NCBI GenBank assembly: GCA_029934775.1
Contig: JAOZLO010000005.1
Coordinates: forward strand, 1-24,008
Source: Desulfocapsaceae bacterium
GTDB lineage: Bacteria > Desulfobacterota > Desulfobulbia > Desulfobulbales > Desulfocapsaceae
DNA: 24,008 nt
Reading direction: 5' to 3'
Positions 6,594-14,819 of the stretch are shown here, piece by piece. The notes under the pieces were generated by a model. It saw only the letters and a program-made list of their open reading frames with translations. It searched no databases and was not told the DNA's origin. The position numbers were made by a program, and so were the translations under genes. The first letter of the stretch is position 1; every line of letters starts with the position of its first letter.

Positions 6594-7169
6594 ATGGTCA
6601 GTTTCCGGGAAAGTAAAACTGCTCACAATCTGCTGCTCTCTTATTCCGCTGAGGCCCAGGCCAGAACGCGCTATAATTTTTTTGCAACCCAGGCTCTGGA
6701 AGAAAATTATATGCAGATTGCCAGGATTTTTGATGAAACAGCAGAGCAGGAATATGAACACGCACTGAGATTTTTTAAATTTTTTAATGGTGGTGAGATT
6801 GAGATCTGCGGAAGATTTCCTGCGGGAGTGATTAAAAATACTCAAACCAATCTGCTTGCGTCCGCTGAACTCGAGCTGTATGTGCATGACAACATGTATA
6901 AAGTATTTGCCCAGGTAGCTGAAGATGAGGGATATCAAAGGGCAGCAGATACGTTCAATGCCATAAATGTGGCAGAGAAACATCACGAAATGATGTTTCG
7001 AGATCTGGCTGAAAACTTAGCCGCAGGCAGGGCTTTTTCCCGTATCGAACCCATAACATGGAGATGTCTCGGGTGCGGCTACCTCCACGAAGGTACAGAA
7101 CCTCCTGATAAATGCCCGGCCTGTGTTAAACCCCGGACATACTTCGAAATATATAAAAAAAACTGGTAG
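6594..7169 (+). CDS. rbr: Rubrerythrin
   Basis: This 191-residue rubrerythrin has the family's exact usual length. The N-terminal diiron four-helix bundle carries E20, E53, H56, E94 and the ExxH pair E128/H131. The C-terminal rubredoxin-like domain has CLGC (158-161) and CPAC (174-177) for an Fe(SCys)4 site. The enzyme reduces hydrogen peroxide in anaerobes in the cytoplasm. Aligned by the conserved MY at 101-102 to the classical Desulfovibrio protein, position 97, a glutamate ligand to iron in that protein, is valine here, so the diiron site may be altered. The gene starts 12 bases after the ferredoxin stop and is followed 17 bases later by a small membrane protein gene. The ribosome site is AGGA before ATG 6594. 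Confidence 0.92.
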   Translation: MVSFRESKTAHNLLLSYSAEAQARTRYNFFATQALEENYMQIARIFDETAEQEYEHALRFFKFFNGGEIEICGRFPAGVIKNTQTNLLASAELELYVHDNMYKVFAQVAEDEGYQRAADTFNAINVAEKHHEMMFRDLAENLAAGRAFSRIEPITWRCLGCGYLHEGTEPPDKCPACVKPRTYFEIYKKNW

Positions 7170-7186
7170 CCAAGCGACCTGTATCT

Positions 7187-7438
7187 ATGAATATAAACTA
7201 CGCATATTCATTTATATACAATTTATTAGCCACTCACCAGATAGTATCCATTTGCGTTGCAGTAGCTCTCGTTCTTTTTCTATGGAAAAAACCAAAAGAG
7301 TTTTTTAAATTTTCAGTTTTCGTCCTGGCCATGATTCTGCTCTTCTATATTATTACATTGATGAATGACTCAATGCTGGGAGGAGTAGATAATAAACACC
7401 AAATGATCAATGAGACTGAAAGTAAAATGTCCCAATGA
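7187..7438 (+). CDS. Small two-helix membrane protein, hypothetical
   Basis: This 83-residue protein was not recognised as a family. It shows two hydrophobic segments (about 18-32 and 41-59) separated by a charged KKPKEFFK loop, and a polar tail. That fits a two-pass inner-membrane protein. It lies 17 bases after the rubrerythrin stop on the same strand and ends 28 bases before the convergent hutC stop, so it may be the last gene of the ferredoxin-rubrerythrin unit. The ribosome site is weak, so the start is uncertain. Confidence 0.55.
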   Translation: MNINYAYSFIYNLLATHQIVSICVAVALVLFLWKKPKEFFKFSVFVLAMILLFYIITLMNDSMLGGVDNKHQMINETESKMSQ

Positions 7439-7466
7439 GCAGGAAACATCCCATCCTAAGGGGTTA

Positions 7467-8228
7467 TCAAGTGACCTGAATACTCCCCTTGTTTGATGGT
7501 GTAAACCGGCCGCCAATTGTATAGCGGGAACCCGGGTAATAAAAACTGCTTTTTGTAACAACATTCTGTTCCACCCAGGTCTTACGATGGAGCACCAGAC
7601 AAGGTTCTGCATCATTAATCTGCAGCAGATCCCTGATCCACCCATCGGCAATAACAGCCTCAACAACGTGCTCCACTTCCGAAATTTGCGATACACTCAA
7701 CAGGTATTCATTGGGGGAAATTTGGGTATAATCCTGCTCTAAATAGCTGGGTGCAATTGCCGGATTAACATATCTGTCAGCCAGCTGTATTGCCACTTCG
7801 TTATCCATATGCACTATTATCGAATGGTACACGGGCGCATATGGCTGAAGCCCCATGGACAAAGCCAATGCCGGTTTTGCCTTTTCTTCTGACAAAAGCT
7901 TAATATCACAAGAATAACCCCCTCCCCTGCTGCGAATTTCCTGTGCAATTGACTGCACTTCAAGTAAAGCTGATTGAGGTTTTTGACTGGCAACGAATGT
8001 GCCCGCCCCCTGAATTCTTGTAAGCTTCCCCTCATCTGCCAATTCCCGCAATGCTCGATTAATCGTCATTCTCGAAACACCGAGTACCGAAACGAGTTTA
8101 TTTTCCGACTCAATTTTCATTCCAGGCTGCAGCTCACCACCGTCAATTCGACACGAAATATATTCTTTGACCTGCTGATAGCGTGGTATTGATGAATTGA
8201 GCATGAACTGCGATTGTTTTTTTTTCAT
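7467..8228 (-). CDS. hutC: HutC-type GntR-family repressor of histidine utilisation
   Basis: This 253-residue GntR regulator has a winged helix-turn-helix at about 12-82 (MTINRALRELADEGKLTRIQGAGTF is the recognition and wing part). A UTRA ligand domain follows at about 95-245 and ends in the HutC-like YTIGGRFTP motif. In known systems HutC represses hut genes and is released by urocanate. The divergent hutI gene and two palindromes of HutC operator type (8390-8403 and 8566-8578) in the shared intergenic region support the assignment. The ATG at 8228 has no good ribosome site and is followed by a nine-A run. An ATG at 8204 (MLNSS) is an alternative. It is convergent with the small membrane protein gene. 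Confidence 0.88.
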   Translation of the reverse strand: MKKKQSQFMLNSSIPRYQQVKEYISCRIDGGELQPGMKIESENKLVSVLGVSRMTINRALRELADEGKLTRIQGAGTFVASQKPQSALLEVQSIAQEIRSRGGGYSCDIKLLSEEKAKPALALSMGLQPYAPVYHSIIVHMDNEVAIQLADRYVNPAIAPSYLEQDYTQISPNEYLLSVSQISEVEHVVEAVIADGWIRDLLQINDAEPCLVLHRKTWVEQNVVTKSSFYYPGSRYTIGGRFTPSNKGSIQVT

Positions 8229-8389
8229 TTTGTGATTTTATAACTTTGTTTTGATATCTCGTAACTACTTATGGGGAAGTATCCGAACTTCGCTAACCTC
8301 CGTACTTGTAACTGTTTACAGGGTACCGCATCTTTCCGCGGTCACGGCTGTGGAATCGTAACCAAAATCCTCAGTTTCAACCAACCTCA

Positions 8390-8403
8390 GTTGTATGTAC
8401 AAC
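8390..8403. promoter_or_regulatory. HutC-type operator 1
   Basis: GTTGTATGTACAAC has perfect six-base arms around a TG centre and closely matches the published HutC consensus CTTGTATGTACAAG. It is 162 bases upstream of hutC and well upstream of the hutI promoter candidate, so it may serve autoregulation or looping. Confidence 0.6.
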
Positions 8404-8493
8404 ATTCCTGCAAACGATACAAGTTTGGCTTTCCAAGCAACAGGTTTCAGTATTCTCCAATATTTTTTAATCCCTTGCAAATGTAGTCTTCAA

Positions 8494-8513
8494 ATAAGCG
8501 TAGACTTCGAATC
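8494..8513 (-). repeat. Inverted copy of the 17-bp dispersed repeat
   Basis: ATAAGCGTAGACTTCG (8494-8509) is the exact reverse complement of 16 of the 17 bases of the unit at 1-17. The following AATC also matches the copy at 4655-4675. It lies in the hutC-hutI intergenic region between the two operator candidates. Confidence 0.75.
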
Positions 8514-8547
8514 AAAAAAATATTGCTCATGTTGAGTTTTCCTCCCA

Positions 8548-8578
8548 TTGGAAAAAATGAAAATATTGTATATACATA
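8548..8578 (+). promoter_or_regulatory. Candidate hutI promoter overlapped by HutC-type operator 2
   Basis: TTGGAA (8548-8553), 17 bases, then TATACA (8571-8576) is a plausible sigma70 promoter. The -10 lies inside TTGTATATACATA (8566-8578), whose core TGTATATACA is a perfect palindrome of the HutC operator type, so repressor binding would block polymerase. The leader to the hutI ATG would be about 150 bases; 8590-8734 otherwise shows only the hutI ribosome site. The other parts of the 8229-8734 gap hold operator 1 and a dispersed repeat. Confidence 0.5.
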
Positions 8579-8734
8579 TTCTATACTGTATGGTTGACTC
8601 AACGCCGAATTCGGAGCAGCAATCTCCGGCCCGCAGGGTGTCAGATTGAATTACAAACACTATAGAGTTCGGTCAGATAGTCCTGAGATATTTTTCAATA
8701 AAAATTAACCGTGGATAGGCGGAGGTCGTATAAT

Positions 8735-9979
8735 ATGTCTGTAAAACTGTTTCACAATTGCCGTATATATACTCCTGTAGACAATGGTCAACCTTCAAAG
8801 GGGAAAACACAGAGTAATGTTATCCAGTTTCTTGATGGTGCAATTCTTGTAGAAAACGGAGTCATCATCGGTATCGGAGAAAAAAAGAACCTTCTTGCCC
8901 AAATAGGCCCTATCCAAATCGACCAGGAAATTGATTGTCAGTCAAGATGCATGATTCCAGGCTTTGTCGATCCACATACCCATATGTGTTTTGCCAGAAA
9001 AAGAGAAAGTGAATTCGAGATGCGAATCGAAGGGACACCTTACCTGGATATACTCAGACAGGGGGGCGGTATTCTCTCTTCCGTAAAAGCGGTAGAGGCT
9101 GCAACAGAAAATGAATTATATGAGAATTGTCTTAAACATGCCTTAACTGCCCTCTCTTTTGGCACAACCACACTTGAAATCAAGAGCGGTTACGGGCTTG
9201 ACACCAAAAACGAACTCAAGATGCTGCAGGCTATAGAGCGGACCGCCAAAGCCACACCTCAGGATGTAGTTCCAACTTTTCTTGGTGCCCATGCAATTCC
9301 AGAGCAGTATAAAAATAATCCGGATGCATTTATCGATCATATCATCGATGAAATGCTGCCCGCCATGCACCAGCAGAACATAGCGCAACACTGTGATATT
9401 TTCTGCGAAGAAGGTGTGTTCACCATTGAGCAGGGCAGGCGATTGCTTCAGGCAGCACAAAACATTGGCATGAAAGTCAAAATCCATGCTGATGAAGTGC
9501 ACGATCTTGGAGGAGCAGCGCTTGCTGCTGAACTCTGTGCAATTTCTGCAGATCATTTGCTTGCGGCCAGCGATGAAAATATTGCCAAGATGGCTGATGC
9601 CGGAGTTGTTGCGAATCTACTTCCCGCAACCGCCTACAGTCTGAGAAAACCGTATGCGAGGGCCCGCAAAATGATAGACAGTAATCTTTCCGTTGCTCTG
9701 GCCACAGACTGCAACCCCGGTTCGAGTTACACTGAATCGATGCCCTTTATTTTCGGCCTTGCCGTTTTAAATATGAACATGTCTCCAGCTGAGGCCCTGA
9801 CTGCATCCACGTTGAATTCAGCCTACGCTGTCGGCAAAGCAAAAAACATAGGCAGCCTTGAACCGGGAAAATTTGCAGATTTTTTACTGCTTGATGGTGA
9901 ATCCCCTTCAATACTTGCTTATCACGCCGGTGTAAACCCGGTTGTTGATGTTTATAAGTTTGGAGAAAAGGTTGCCTGA
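8735..9979 (+). CDS. hutI: Imidazolonepropionase
   Basis: This 414-residue metal-dependent amidohydrolase hydrolyses 4-imidazolone-5-propanoate to N-formimino-L-glutamate, the third step of histidine breakdown, in the cytoplasm. Metal ligands H81 and H83 lie in the DPHTH motif. The family segments LEIKSGYGLD (about 147-156), FLGAHAIPEQY, KIHADE and ALATDCNPGSSY follow in order, and the C-terminus has the SLEPGKFADFLLLD motif that closes the composite domain. The start is ATG 8735, with GGAGG at 8721-8725; an in-frame GTG at 8711 lies before that ribosome site. ftcD follows after 50 bases, consistent with direct use of formiminoglutamate. HutC-type operators upstream suggest repression by the divergent hutC product. 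hutH and hutU are not in this window. Confidence 0.95.
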   Translation: MSVKLFHNCRIYTPVDNGQPSKGKTQSNVIQFLDGAILVENGVIIGIGEKKNLLAQIGPIQIDQEIDCQSRCMIPGFVDPHTHMCFARKRESEFEMRIEGTPYLDILRQGGGILSSVKAVEAATENELYENCLKHALTALSFGTTTLEIKSGYGLDTKNELKMLQAIERTAKATPQDVVPTFLGAHAIPEQYKNNPDAFIDHIIDEMLPAMHQQNIAQHCDIFCEEGVFTIEQGRRLLQAAQNIGMKVKIHADEVHDLGGAALAAELCAISADHLLAASDENIAKMADAGVVANLLPATAYSLRKPYARARKMIDSNLSVALATDCNPGSSYTESMPFIFGLAVLNMNMSPAEALTASTLNSAYAVGKAKNIGSLEPGKFADFLLLDGESPSILAYHAGVNPVVDVYKFGEKVA

Positions 9980-10029
9980 GGAAAAATACACTGCTGTAGT
10001 AAAGTACAAAAAAAGGAAAAAATAAAAAA

Positions 10030-11646
10030 ATGAAAAAAATCATTGAATGCGTACCCAATTTTTCTGAAGGCAGGAATCAAGAAGTTATAACAGCTATTGC
10101 CGATGCCATAAAAAAAACACCGGACTGTACCCTGCTCGATGTTGACCCGGGACGATCTACCAACAGAACAGTCTACACCTTTGTAGGTGATCCGGAGGCA
10201 ATAATTAATGGCGCCCTTGCAGCGGCCAGAACAGCAAAAGAAAAAATCGACATGAGAACTCACAGTGGAGAGCATCCCCGCTTTGGGGCAATGGATGTCT
10301 GCCCATTTATCCCTGTGGCTGGAGTCACCATGAAGGAATGTGCAGAGGTTGCCAAACGTTTTGCAGAGAGGGCTGCAGAAGAACTGTCTGTTCCTTTTTA
10401 TCTCTACGAAGAAGCAGCTCAGCATGATTACCGCCGCAAACTCCCGGATGTGCGCAGAGGTGAATATGAAGGGCTTGAGGCACGACTGAAAGAGCCGAAA
10501 TGGAAACCTGATTTCGGCCCCGAAGAGTTCGTTCCCTCCTGGGGAGCAACTGCCACAGGAGCACGCATGTTTCTTATCGCCTACAATGTCAATCTCCTCG
10601 GCACCTCCAATCAGGCTCACCGCATAGCTTTAAACCTGAGGGAGGCAGGCAGAGGTCCTGATAAACCTGGCCGACTGAAGGATGTAAAAGGAATGGGTTG
10701 GTTTGTTGATGAATATAACATGGCCCAGGTTACCGTTAATCTCAACAATTTTGAAGTAACTCCCATCCATACACTGTTTGAAGAAGTTAAAAAAGAAGCA
10801 GGAAATCTTGGAGTTGGAATTGCTGGATCAGAGATAATTGGTATCGTCCCTCTCAAATCTCTGATAATGGCTGCAGACTACTATATTGAGAAGGAAGACC
10901 TTTTCATCTATGAGGAAGACCAGAAAATCAGACTTGCAGTAGAGCGACTTGGACTCAATTCTGTTTCACCTTTTGTCCCGAAAAAGAGGATCATCGAATA
11001 TATTGTCAGAGAGGAGCCTGAAGAACCTCTTGCAACTCTATCCGTGCGTGACTTTATCGAAGAGATTGGTTCACGCTCCTCTGCTCCGGGTGGTGGTTCC
11101 GCCTCTGCTGCAATTGCAGCTGTTGGTTTAGGACTTGGGGCAATGGTTGCAAAACTGACCCACGGAGTAAGAAGATTTGAAGATGTACAACCGCATATGA
11201 TGAAGGTTATTCCTCAACTCCACAGACTCACCCGACAACTCATCCCCATGATTGATGCCGACACATCCGCCTTTAATGAATATATGGAAGGGCTGCGCAT
11301 GCCAAAAGCAACGGATACGGAAAAACAATTGCGCACAGACAAAATGCAGGCGGGTCTGCAGACTGCAATCAATATCCCACTCTCCACCATGCGACTTGGC
11401 AATGATGGCTGGAGTAGTCTTGTTGAAGTAGCCCTCCATGGCAATCCCGCATCAAAATCAGACACACAGGTCGGGGCCAAAGCTCTTGAAACGGGCATAT
11501 GGGGAGCATACCAGAATGTGCTTATAAATATGCAGGACATTAAAGATGAAAAATATAAAGAGGTAATCCTTGCAGAGGCTGAAAATCTCATGCAGAGAGC
11601 ATATCGTAAATGCTCGGAAATTATAGCTATACTTGATCGGATATAA
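10030..11646 (+). CDS. ftcD: Bifunctional glutamate formiminotransferase / formimino-THF cyclodeaminase
   Basis: This 538-residue fusion matches the mammalian-type FTCD layout and length. The formiminotransferase part (about 1-300) starts with IECVPNFSEGRN and carries the catalytic histidine at H82 in THSGEHPRFGAMD. A linker leads to an all-helical cyclodeaminase (about 338-538) that begins with VRDFIEEIGSRSSAPGGGSASA, the glycine-rich folate-binding segment. It transfers the formimino group from formiminoglutamate to tetrahydrofolate and then releases ammonia, giving methenyl-THF and glutamate. It lies 50 bases after hutI, with an AAAGGAAAA ribosome region, and probably shares its operon. 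In an anaerobe this feeds histidine-derived carbon into the THF C1 pool. Confidence 0.95.
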   Translation: MKKIIECVPNFSEGRNQEVITAIADAIKKTPDCTLLDVDPGRSTNRTVYTFVGDPEAIINGALAAARTAKEKIDMRTHSGEHPRFGAMDVCPFIPVAGVTMKECAEVAKRFAERAAEELSVPFYLYEEAAQHDYRRKLPDVRRGEYEGLEARLKEPKWKPDFGPEEFVPSWGATATGARMFLIAYNVNLLGTSNQAHRIALNLREAGRGPDKPGRLKDVKGMGWFVDEYNMAQVTVNLNNFEVTPIHTLFEEVKKEAGNLGVGIAGSEIIGIVPLKSLIMAADYYIEKEDLFIYEEDQKIRLAVERLGLNSVSPFVPKKRIIEYIVREEPEEPLATLSVRDFIEEIGSRSSAPGGGSASAAIAAVGLGLGAMVAKLTHGVRRFEDVQPHMMKVIPQLHRLTRQLIPMIDADTSAFNEYMEGLRMPKATDTEKQLRTDKMQAGLQTAINIPLSTMRLGNDGWSSLVEVALHGNPASKSDTQVGAKALETGIWGAYQNVLINMQDIKDEKYKEVILAEAENLMQRAYRKCSEIIAILDRI

Positions 11647-11751
11647 CTGTCTCCATGAAAGTCATTCAGGAGTAAAACAGTATATAGGCTTAAACTGATT
11701 TGCGTTTTTTGGGTCGAAACAGCAAAAAAATACTATTGAGAGGAAATTGTT

Positions 11752-13203
11752 ATGAATTTAATGGGCCTGCAGGGTGGCCAATATCGCCCCCTGTCACCGA
11801 ACCAGATAGAAACAGTGCATGAGGCTTCTCTAAAAATCCTGGAAAAAACAGGCATTACCTATGAACAGGGACTGGAAGATACGGTTCAATTGCTTGAAGA
11901 TAATGGCGCTGTAATAGACAGAAAGAGTAAAAAAATTATACTCCCTAGAGAAATGATTGCTGAACAGATAAGGAAAGCTCCTGAAAAAGTAGTCCTTTAT
12001 GGCCAGGATCCAAAAAACGATCTCCTCCTGACTGAAAATCGGGTACATCTTGGTACCGGGGGAGCTGCCATTAAAATCCTTGACCCTGAAACCGGTGAAG
12101 TCAGACCAACAACCTTAAAAGACCTTTATGATGTATCACGGCTTGTGGATCAGTTGGAGAATATCCATTTTCTTGTTAAGCCCTGCGTTGCAACGGATAT
12201 TGATGTAGAAGATTATAATGTCAATTGGTTTTATACATGTCTTACCGCATCTTCCAAACATGTTATGTCCGGAGTAAACGATGAAAAAGGACTGCGCAAT
12301 GTTGTTAAAATGGCATCCATGATTGCCGGAAGTCTGGAAAAACTTCAGGAAAGACCATTTATTTCCTTTATTTCCTCTTTTGCCATCAGTCCGTTAAAAC
12401 TTTGTACCCAGTCAACCCACATCATGCAGGAGGCAAATCGCAACCGAATCCCGATCGCCCTCTCAAGTGCACCCATGGCTGGATCCACTTCTCCTTTGAC
12501 CATGGCAGGCACCCTGACTCAACTTCACGCAGAACAGCTTACCGGCATCACCATCTGCCAGTTGACCAGTGCTGGAGCCCCCCTGCTTTACGGTGGTATT
12601 CCGGGTATGGCAAATCTAAGAACTATGGGATATTCAGGTGGTGCTGTTGAATTCGGCATGATGAATGCAGCTATCCATCAATTATCAAATCACATAAAAG
12701 TGCCCAACTATAACTCATCAGGACTCTCTGACTCCAAACTCCCCGATGCCCAGGCTGGGTATGAAAAAGCGTTTACTTCCCTGCTTGCTGCCATGGGTGG
12801 CTCCAATTATATCCATCACAGTGCAGGTATGCTCGAATCTATGCTTACTATTGCCCACGAACAATTTGTCATTGATGATGAAATAATCGGTAACTGCTGC
12901 AAGGTACTCAAAGGTATTGATTGCGACCCTGACCACCTTGCCCTTGAAGTAATTGACTCGGTAGGGCCCGGAGGGAATTTCATGACAACACCACACACCA
13001 TGGCTCATATGAGAACAGAGTATTTCAACGGAAATGGTGTCACCGATAGAAAAAGTCGGGAAAAATGGGAAAAAGATGGCTCTCTTGATACCAGGAAAAG
13101 AGCTCTAAATATAGCAAGAAAACTCCTGGAGACTCCCAAACCCTCTTATATCCCTGAAGAAATTGACAGAGCCATAAAAGAAAAATTCAACATACTCCTG
13201 TAA
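11752..13203 (+). CDS. MttB-family corrinoid methyltransferase, non-pyrrolysine type
   Basis: This 483-residue protein belongs to the trimethylamine methyltransferase (MttB) family. Recognisable blocks are the N-terminal EASLKILEKTGITYEQ, the central barrel segments PIALSSAPMAGSTSP and GAPLLYGGIPG, and the signature LPDAQAGYEKA followed by HHSAGMLESML. The frame is full length with no internal amber codon, so it is a pyrrolysine-free member like glycine-betaine, proline-betaine or carnitine demethylases (MtgB, MtpB, MtcB). These transfer a methyl group from a quaternary amine to a corrinoid protein. Its substrate cannot be read from sequence, and no corrinoid protein or RamA-like activator gene is in the window. 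It follows ftcD after 105 bases with ribosome site GAGAGGAAA, and a PrpD-family gene follows 32 bases later. A quaternary amine linked to histidine, such as hercynine, is one speculative substrate. Confidence 0.88.
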   Translation: MNLMGLQGGQYRPLSPNQIETVHEASLKILEKTGITYEQGLEDTVQLLEDNGAVIDRKSKKIILPREMIAEQIRKAPEKVVLYGQDPKNDLLLTENRVHLGTGGAAIKILDPETGEVRPTTLKDLYDVSRLVDQLENIHFLVKPCVATDIDVEDYNVNWFYTCLTASSKHVMSGVNDEKGLRNVVKMASMIAGSLEKLQERPFISFISSFAISPLKLCTQSTHIMQEANRNRIPIALSSAPMAGSTSPLTMAGTLTQLHAEQLTGITICQLTSAGAPLLYGGIPGMANLRTMGYSGGAVEFGMMNAAIHQLSNHIKVPNYNSSGLSDSKLPDAQAGYEKAFTSLLAAMGGSNYIHHSAGMLESMLTIAHEQFVIDDEIIGNCCKVLKGIDCDPDHLALEVIDSVGPGGNFMTTPHTMAHMRTEYFNGNGVTDRKSREKWEKDGSLDTRKRALNIARKLLETPKPSYIPEEIDRAIKEKFNILL

Positions 13204-13235
13204 ATTGTTATTAATAAACATGCAACAGGATAGTC

Positions 13236-14570
13236 ATGGATAATAATGAATTCACGTTAAAATTTATTTTGGAAACAGAATGGGCTGTTTTACCCGAGGC
13301 TGTGCAGCATCAATCCAAACGTTGCCTCCTTGATGCTCTCGGGGCTCAGATAGCCGGCCACCAGACCCCTGTTGGTCATTTAATGACAGAGATAGCAATA
13401 CAGGAATTCAACGGCCAGGATGCGACAATACTTGTCAGTGGGAACAAAGCTTCAGCCTCAGGCGCTGCTCTAGCCAACGGGTTTGCCGGCAATGCGCTGG
13501 ATATCGATGATGGTTACAGGAGTGCACAGGGACATCCTGGGGCCTGTATCCTCCCGGTTGCATTGGCTGCAGGTGAAATAGCCCGGAGTATTACCGGTCA
13601 AAATTTCTTAACCGCACTGGTTGTTGGTTATGAGGTCGCTATTCGAGCCGCCCTGATTCGGCACGGAACATATAAGACTTATCATTCCTCCGGGAGTTGG
13701 GGAGCTATTGGAGGGGCGGCAGCGGCAGGCAAACTTCTAGGATTGGATCGGCAAAAGCTGTGTCATGCCCTCGGTGCTGCTGAATACCATGCTCCTATTG
13801 CTCCGATGATGAAGTGTATTGAAGTTCCCGGTATGGGAAAAGACAGCATCGGCTGGGGCTGTATGGTAGCAATAATGTCGGTAATTATGGCTGAAAAAGG
13901 ATTTACTGGCATACGTCCTCTATTTAATGATTCTGCGGATGAGAAATGGGTTACTTCATTAGGTAAATCCTATGAAATCATGCATCTGTACTTCAAACCC
14001 TATTCGGCCTGCAGGTGGGCACAGCCGGGAATGGACGGTGCATTGAAAATAATGGCAGAAAACGGTCTTCATCACAAAGATATAGAACAAATCACAGTGT
14101 ATACATTCAAGGAATCAGCCGCCCTGAGTACCAGATATCCTCAAAATACAGAAGAGGCCCAATACAATATCACCTTCCCCATCGCCGCAGCACTCCTGGA
14201 TGGTGAAGTCGGTCCAACCCAGGTGCTTCCCCCACGGCTTTTTGACAAAGATATCCATCAAATGATGGATCGAATCCAGATAATCAGTCAGGACAGGTTC
14301 CAGAAAGAGTTCCCGGAAAAAGCAGAATCTGAAGTTGAGATCACCACCACAACCAGGAAAACATTCTCATCGGGGGTAATGTCGGCCAACTGGGATCCCC
14401 ACAGTACATTGCCGACAGACCAAGAGCTTGAGGATAAATTTTTATGGCTTACATCTCCAGTACTGGGACGAATCCGGGCAAAATCTCTGGCCGCTATGAT
14501 AGGGGATTTTGAGCGGGAAGAGAATCTGGATAGAATGATAGATTTATGCGTTCATCGAAACCCCGTTTAA
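13236..14570 (+). CDS. MmgE/PrpD family protein
   Basis: This 444-residue cytoplasmic protein belongs to the MmgE/PrpD family (2-methylcitrate dehydratase, cis-aconitate decarboxylase and relatives). Visible family features are the N-terminal CLLDALGAQIAG helix, GNALDIDDGYR (the conserved acidic D-D dyad), GHPGACILPVALA, the SSGSWGAIGGAAAAGKLLGL active-site region, and YFKPYSACRWAQP. Length is typical. The reaction is unknown; the family mostly dehydrates, decarboxylates or isomerises carboxylic acids. It starts 32 bases after the mttB-like gene with AGGAT upstream, so the two are probably co-transcribed and may act on one substrate. Directly after its stop, in the same frame, lies the 3' remnant of a TRAP transporter gene. 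Confidence 0.88.
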   Translation: MDNNEFTLKFILETEWAVLPEAVQHQSKRCLLDALGAQIAGHQTPVGHLMTEIAIQEFNGQDATILVSGNKASASGAALANGFAGNALDIDDGYRSAQGHPGACILPVALAAGEIARSITGQNFLTALVVGYEVAIRAALIRHGTYKTYHSSGSWGAIGGAAAAGKLLGLDRQKLCHALGAAEYHAPIAPMMKCIEVPGMGKDSIGWGCMVAIMSVIMAEKGFTGIRPLFNDSADEKWVTSLGKSYEIMHLYFKPYSACRWAQPGMDGALKIMAENGLHHKDIEQITVYTFKESAALSTRYPQNTEEAQYNITFPIAAALLDGEVGPTQVLPPRLFDKDIHQMMDRIQIISQDRFQKEFPEKAESEVEITTTTRKTFSSGVMSANWDPHSTLPTDQELEDKFLWLTSPVLGRIRAKSLAAMIGDFEREENLDRMIDLCVHRNPV

Positions 14571-14582
14571 TTCGGGAGACAG

Positions 14583-14801
14583 ATTAAATATTTCAGTAAG
14601 CTCCGGGATACCTTTATCACTTTTCTGACGCCTCCCTTTGGCTTTTCACTCTTTTACCTGCGTGGAGCAGCACCACCTGAAATTACAACAGGGCAGATCT
14701 ATAAGGGAGTAGCACCCTTCATCGCGCTCCAGGCTGTCGGTGTTGCTATTCTCTGGTTTTTCCCACAGCTTGCTACATTTCTTCCCGGACTTGTTTTTTA
14801 G
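14583..14801 (+). pseudogene. 3' remnant of a TRAP transporter large-subunit (DctM-like) gene
   Basis: From about 14616 to the TAG at 14799-14801 the frame reads FLTPPFGFSLFYLRGAAPPE and continues through GQIYKGVAPFIALQ, a hydrophobic helix, and FPQLATFLPGL. This is the characteristic C-terminal end of DctM-type TRAP permeases. Only about 60 of the usual 430 or more codons remain, and there is no start codon or ribosome site. It is not a copy of the dctM at 19962, whose corresponding segment reads CTPPLGVSLYISGA, so it comes from a different TRAP system. Its stop codon begins the 21-bp repeat described next. It indicates that a transporter once followed the mttB-prpD pair. Confidence 0.82.
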
Positions 14802-14819
14802 GAGGCTATCCCAAAATGC
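14799..14819 (+). repeat. Left copy of a 21-bp inverted repeat around rph-serB
   Basis: TAGGAGGCTATCCCAAAATGC matches the reverse complement of 18257-18277 at 18 of 21 positions. It begins at the stop of the dctM remnant and ends one base before the serB stop. The sequence resembles insertion-sequence terminal repeats, but no transposase lies between the copies. Confidence 0.5.

Noticed and set aside
11647..11751. Sigma54 promoter before the mttB-like gene (GGG...GCAAA)
   Set aside because: The spacing between GG and GC is 8-9 instead of 10, and the -24 consensus is poor.
11752..13203. Pyrrolysine-containing trimethylamine methyltransferase
   Set aside because: The frame is full length without an in-frame amber codon, and no pyl genes are visible, so it is the non-pyrrolysine type.
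14583..14801. Read-through extension of the PrpD protein, since the dctM remnant is in the same frame
   Set aside because: The PrpD protein already has normal family length and ends in a clean TAA; the frame match is probably coincidental.
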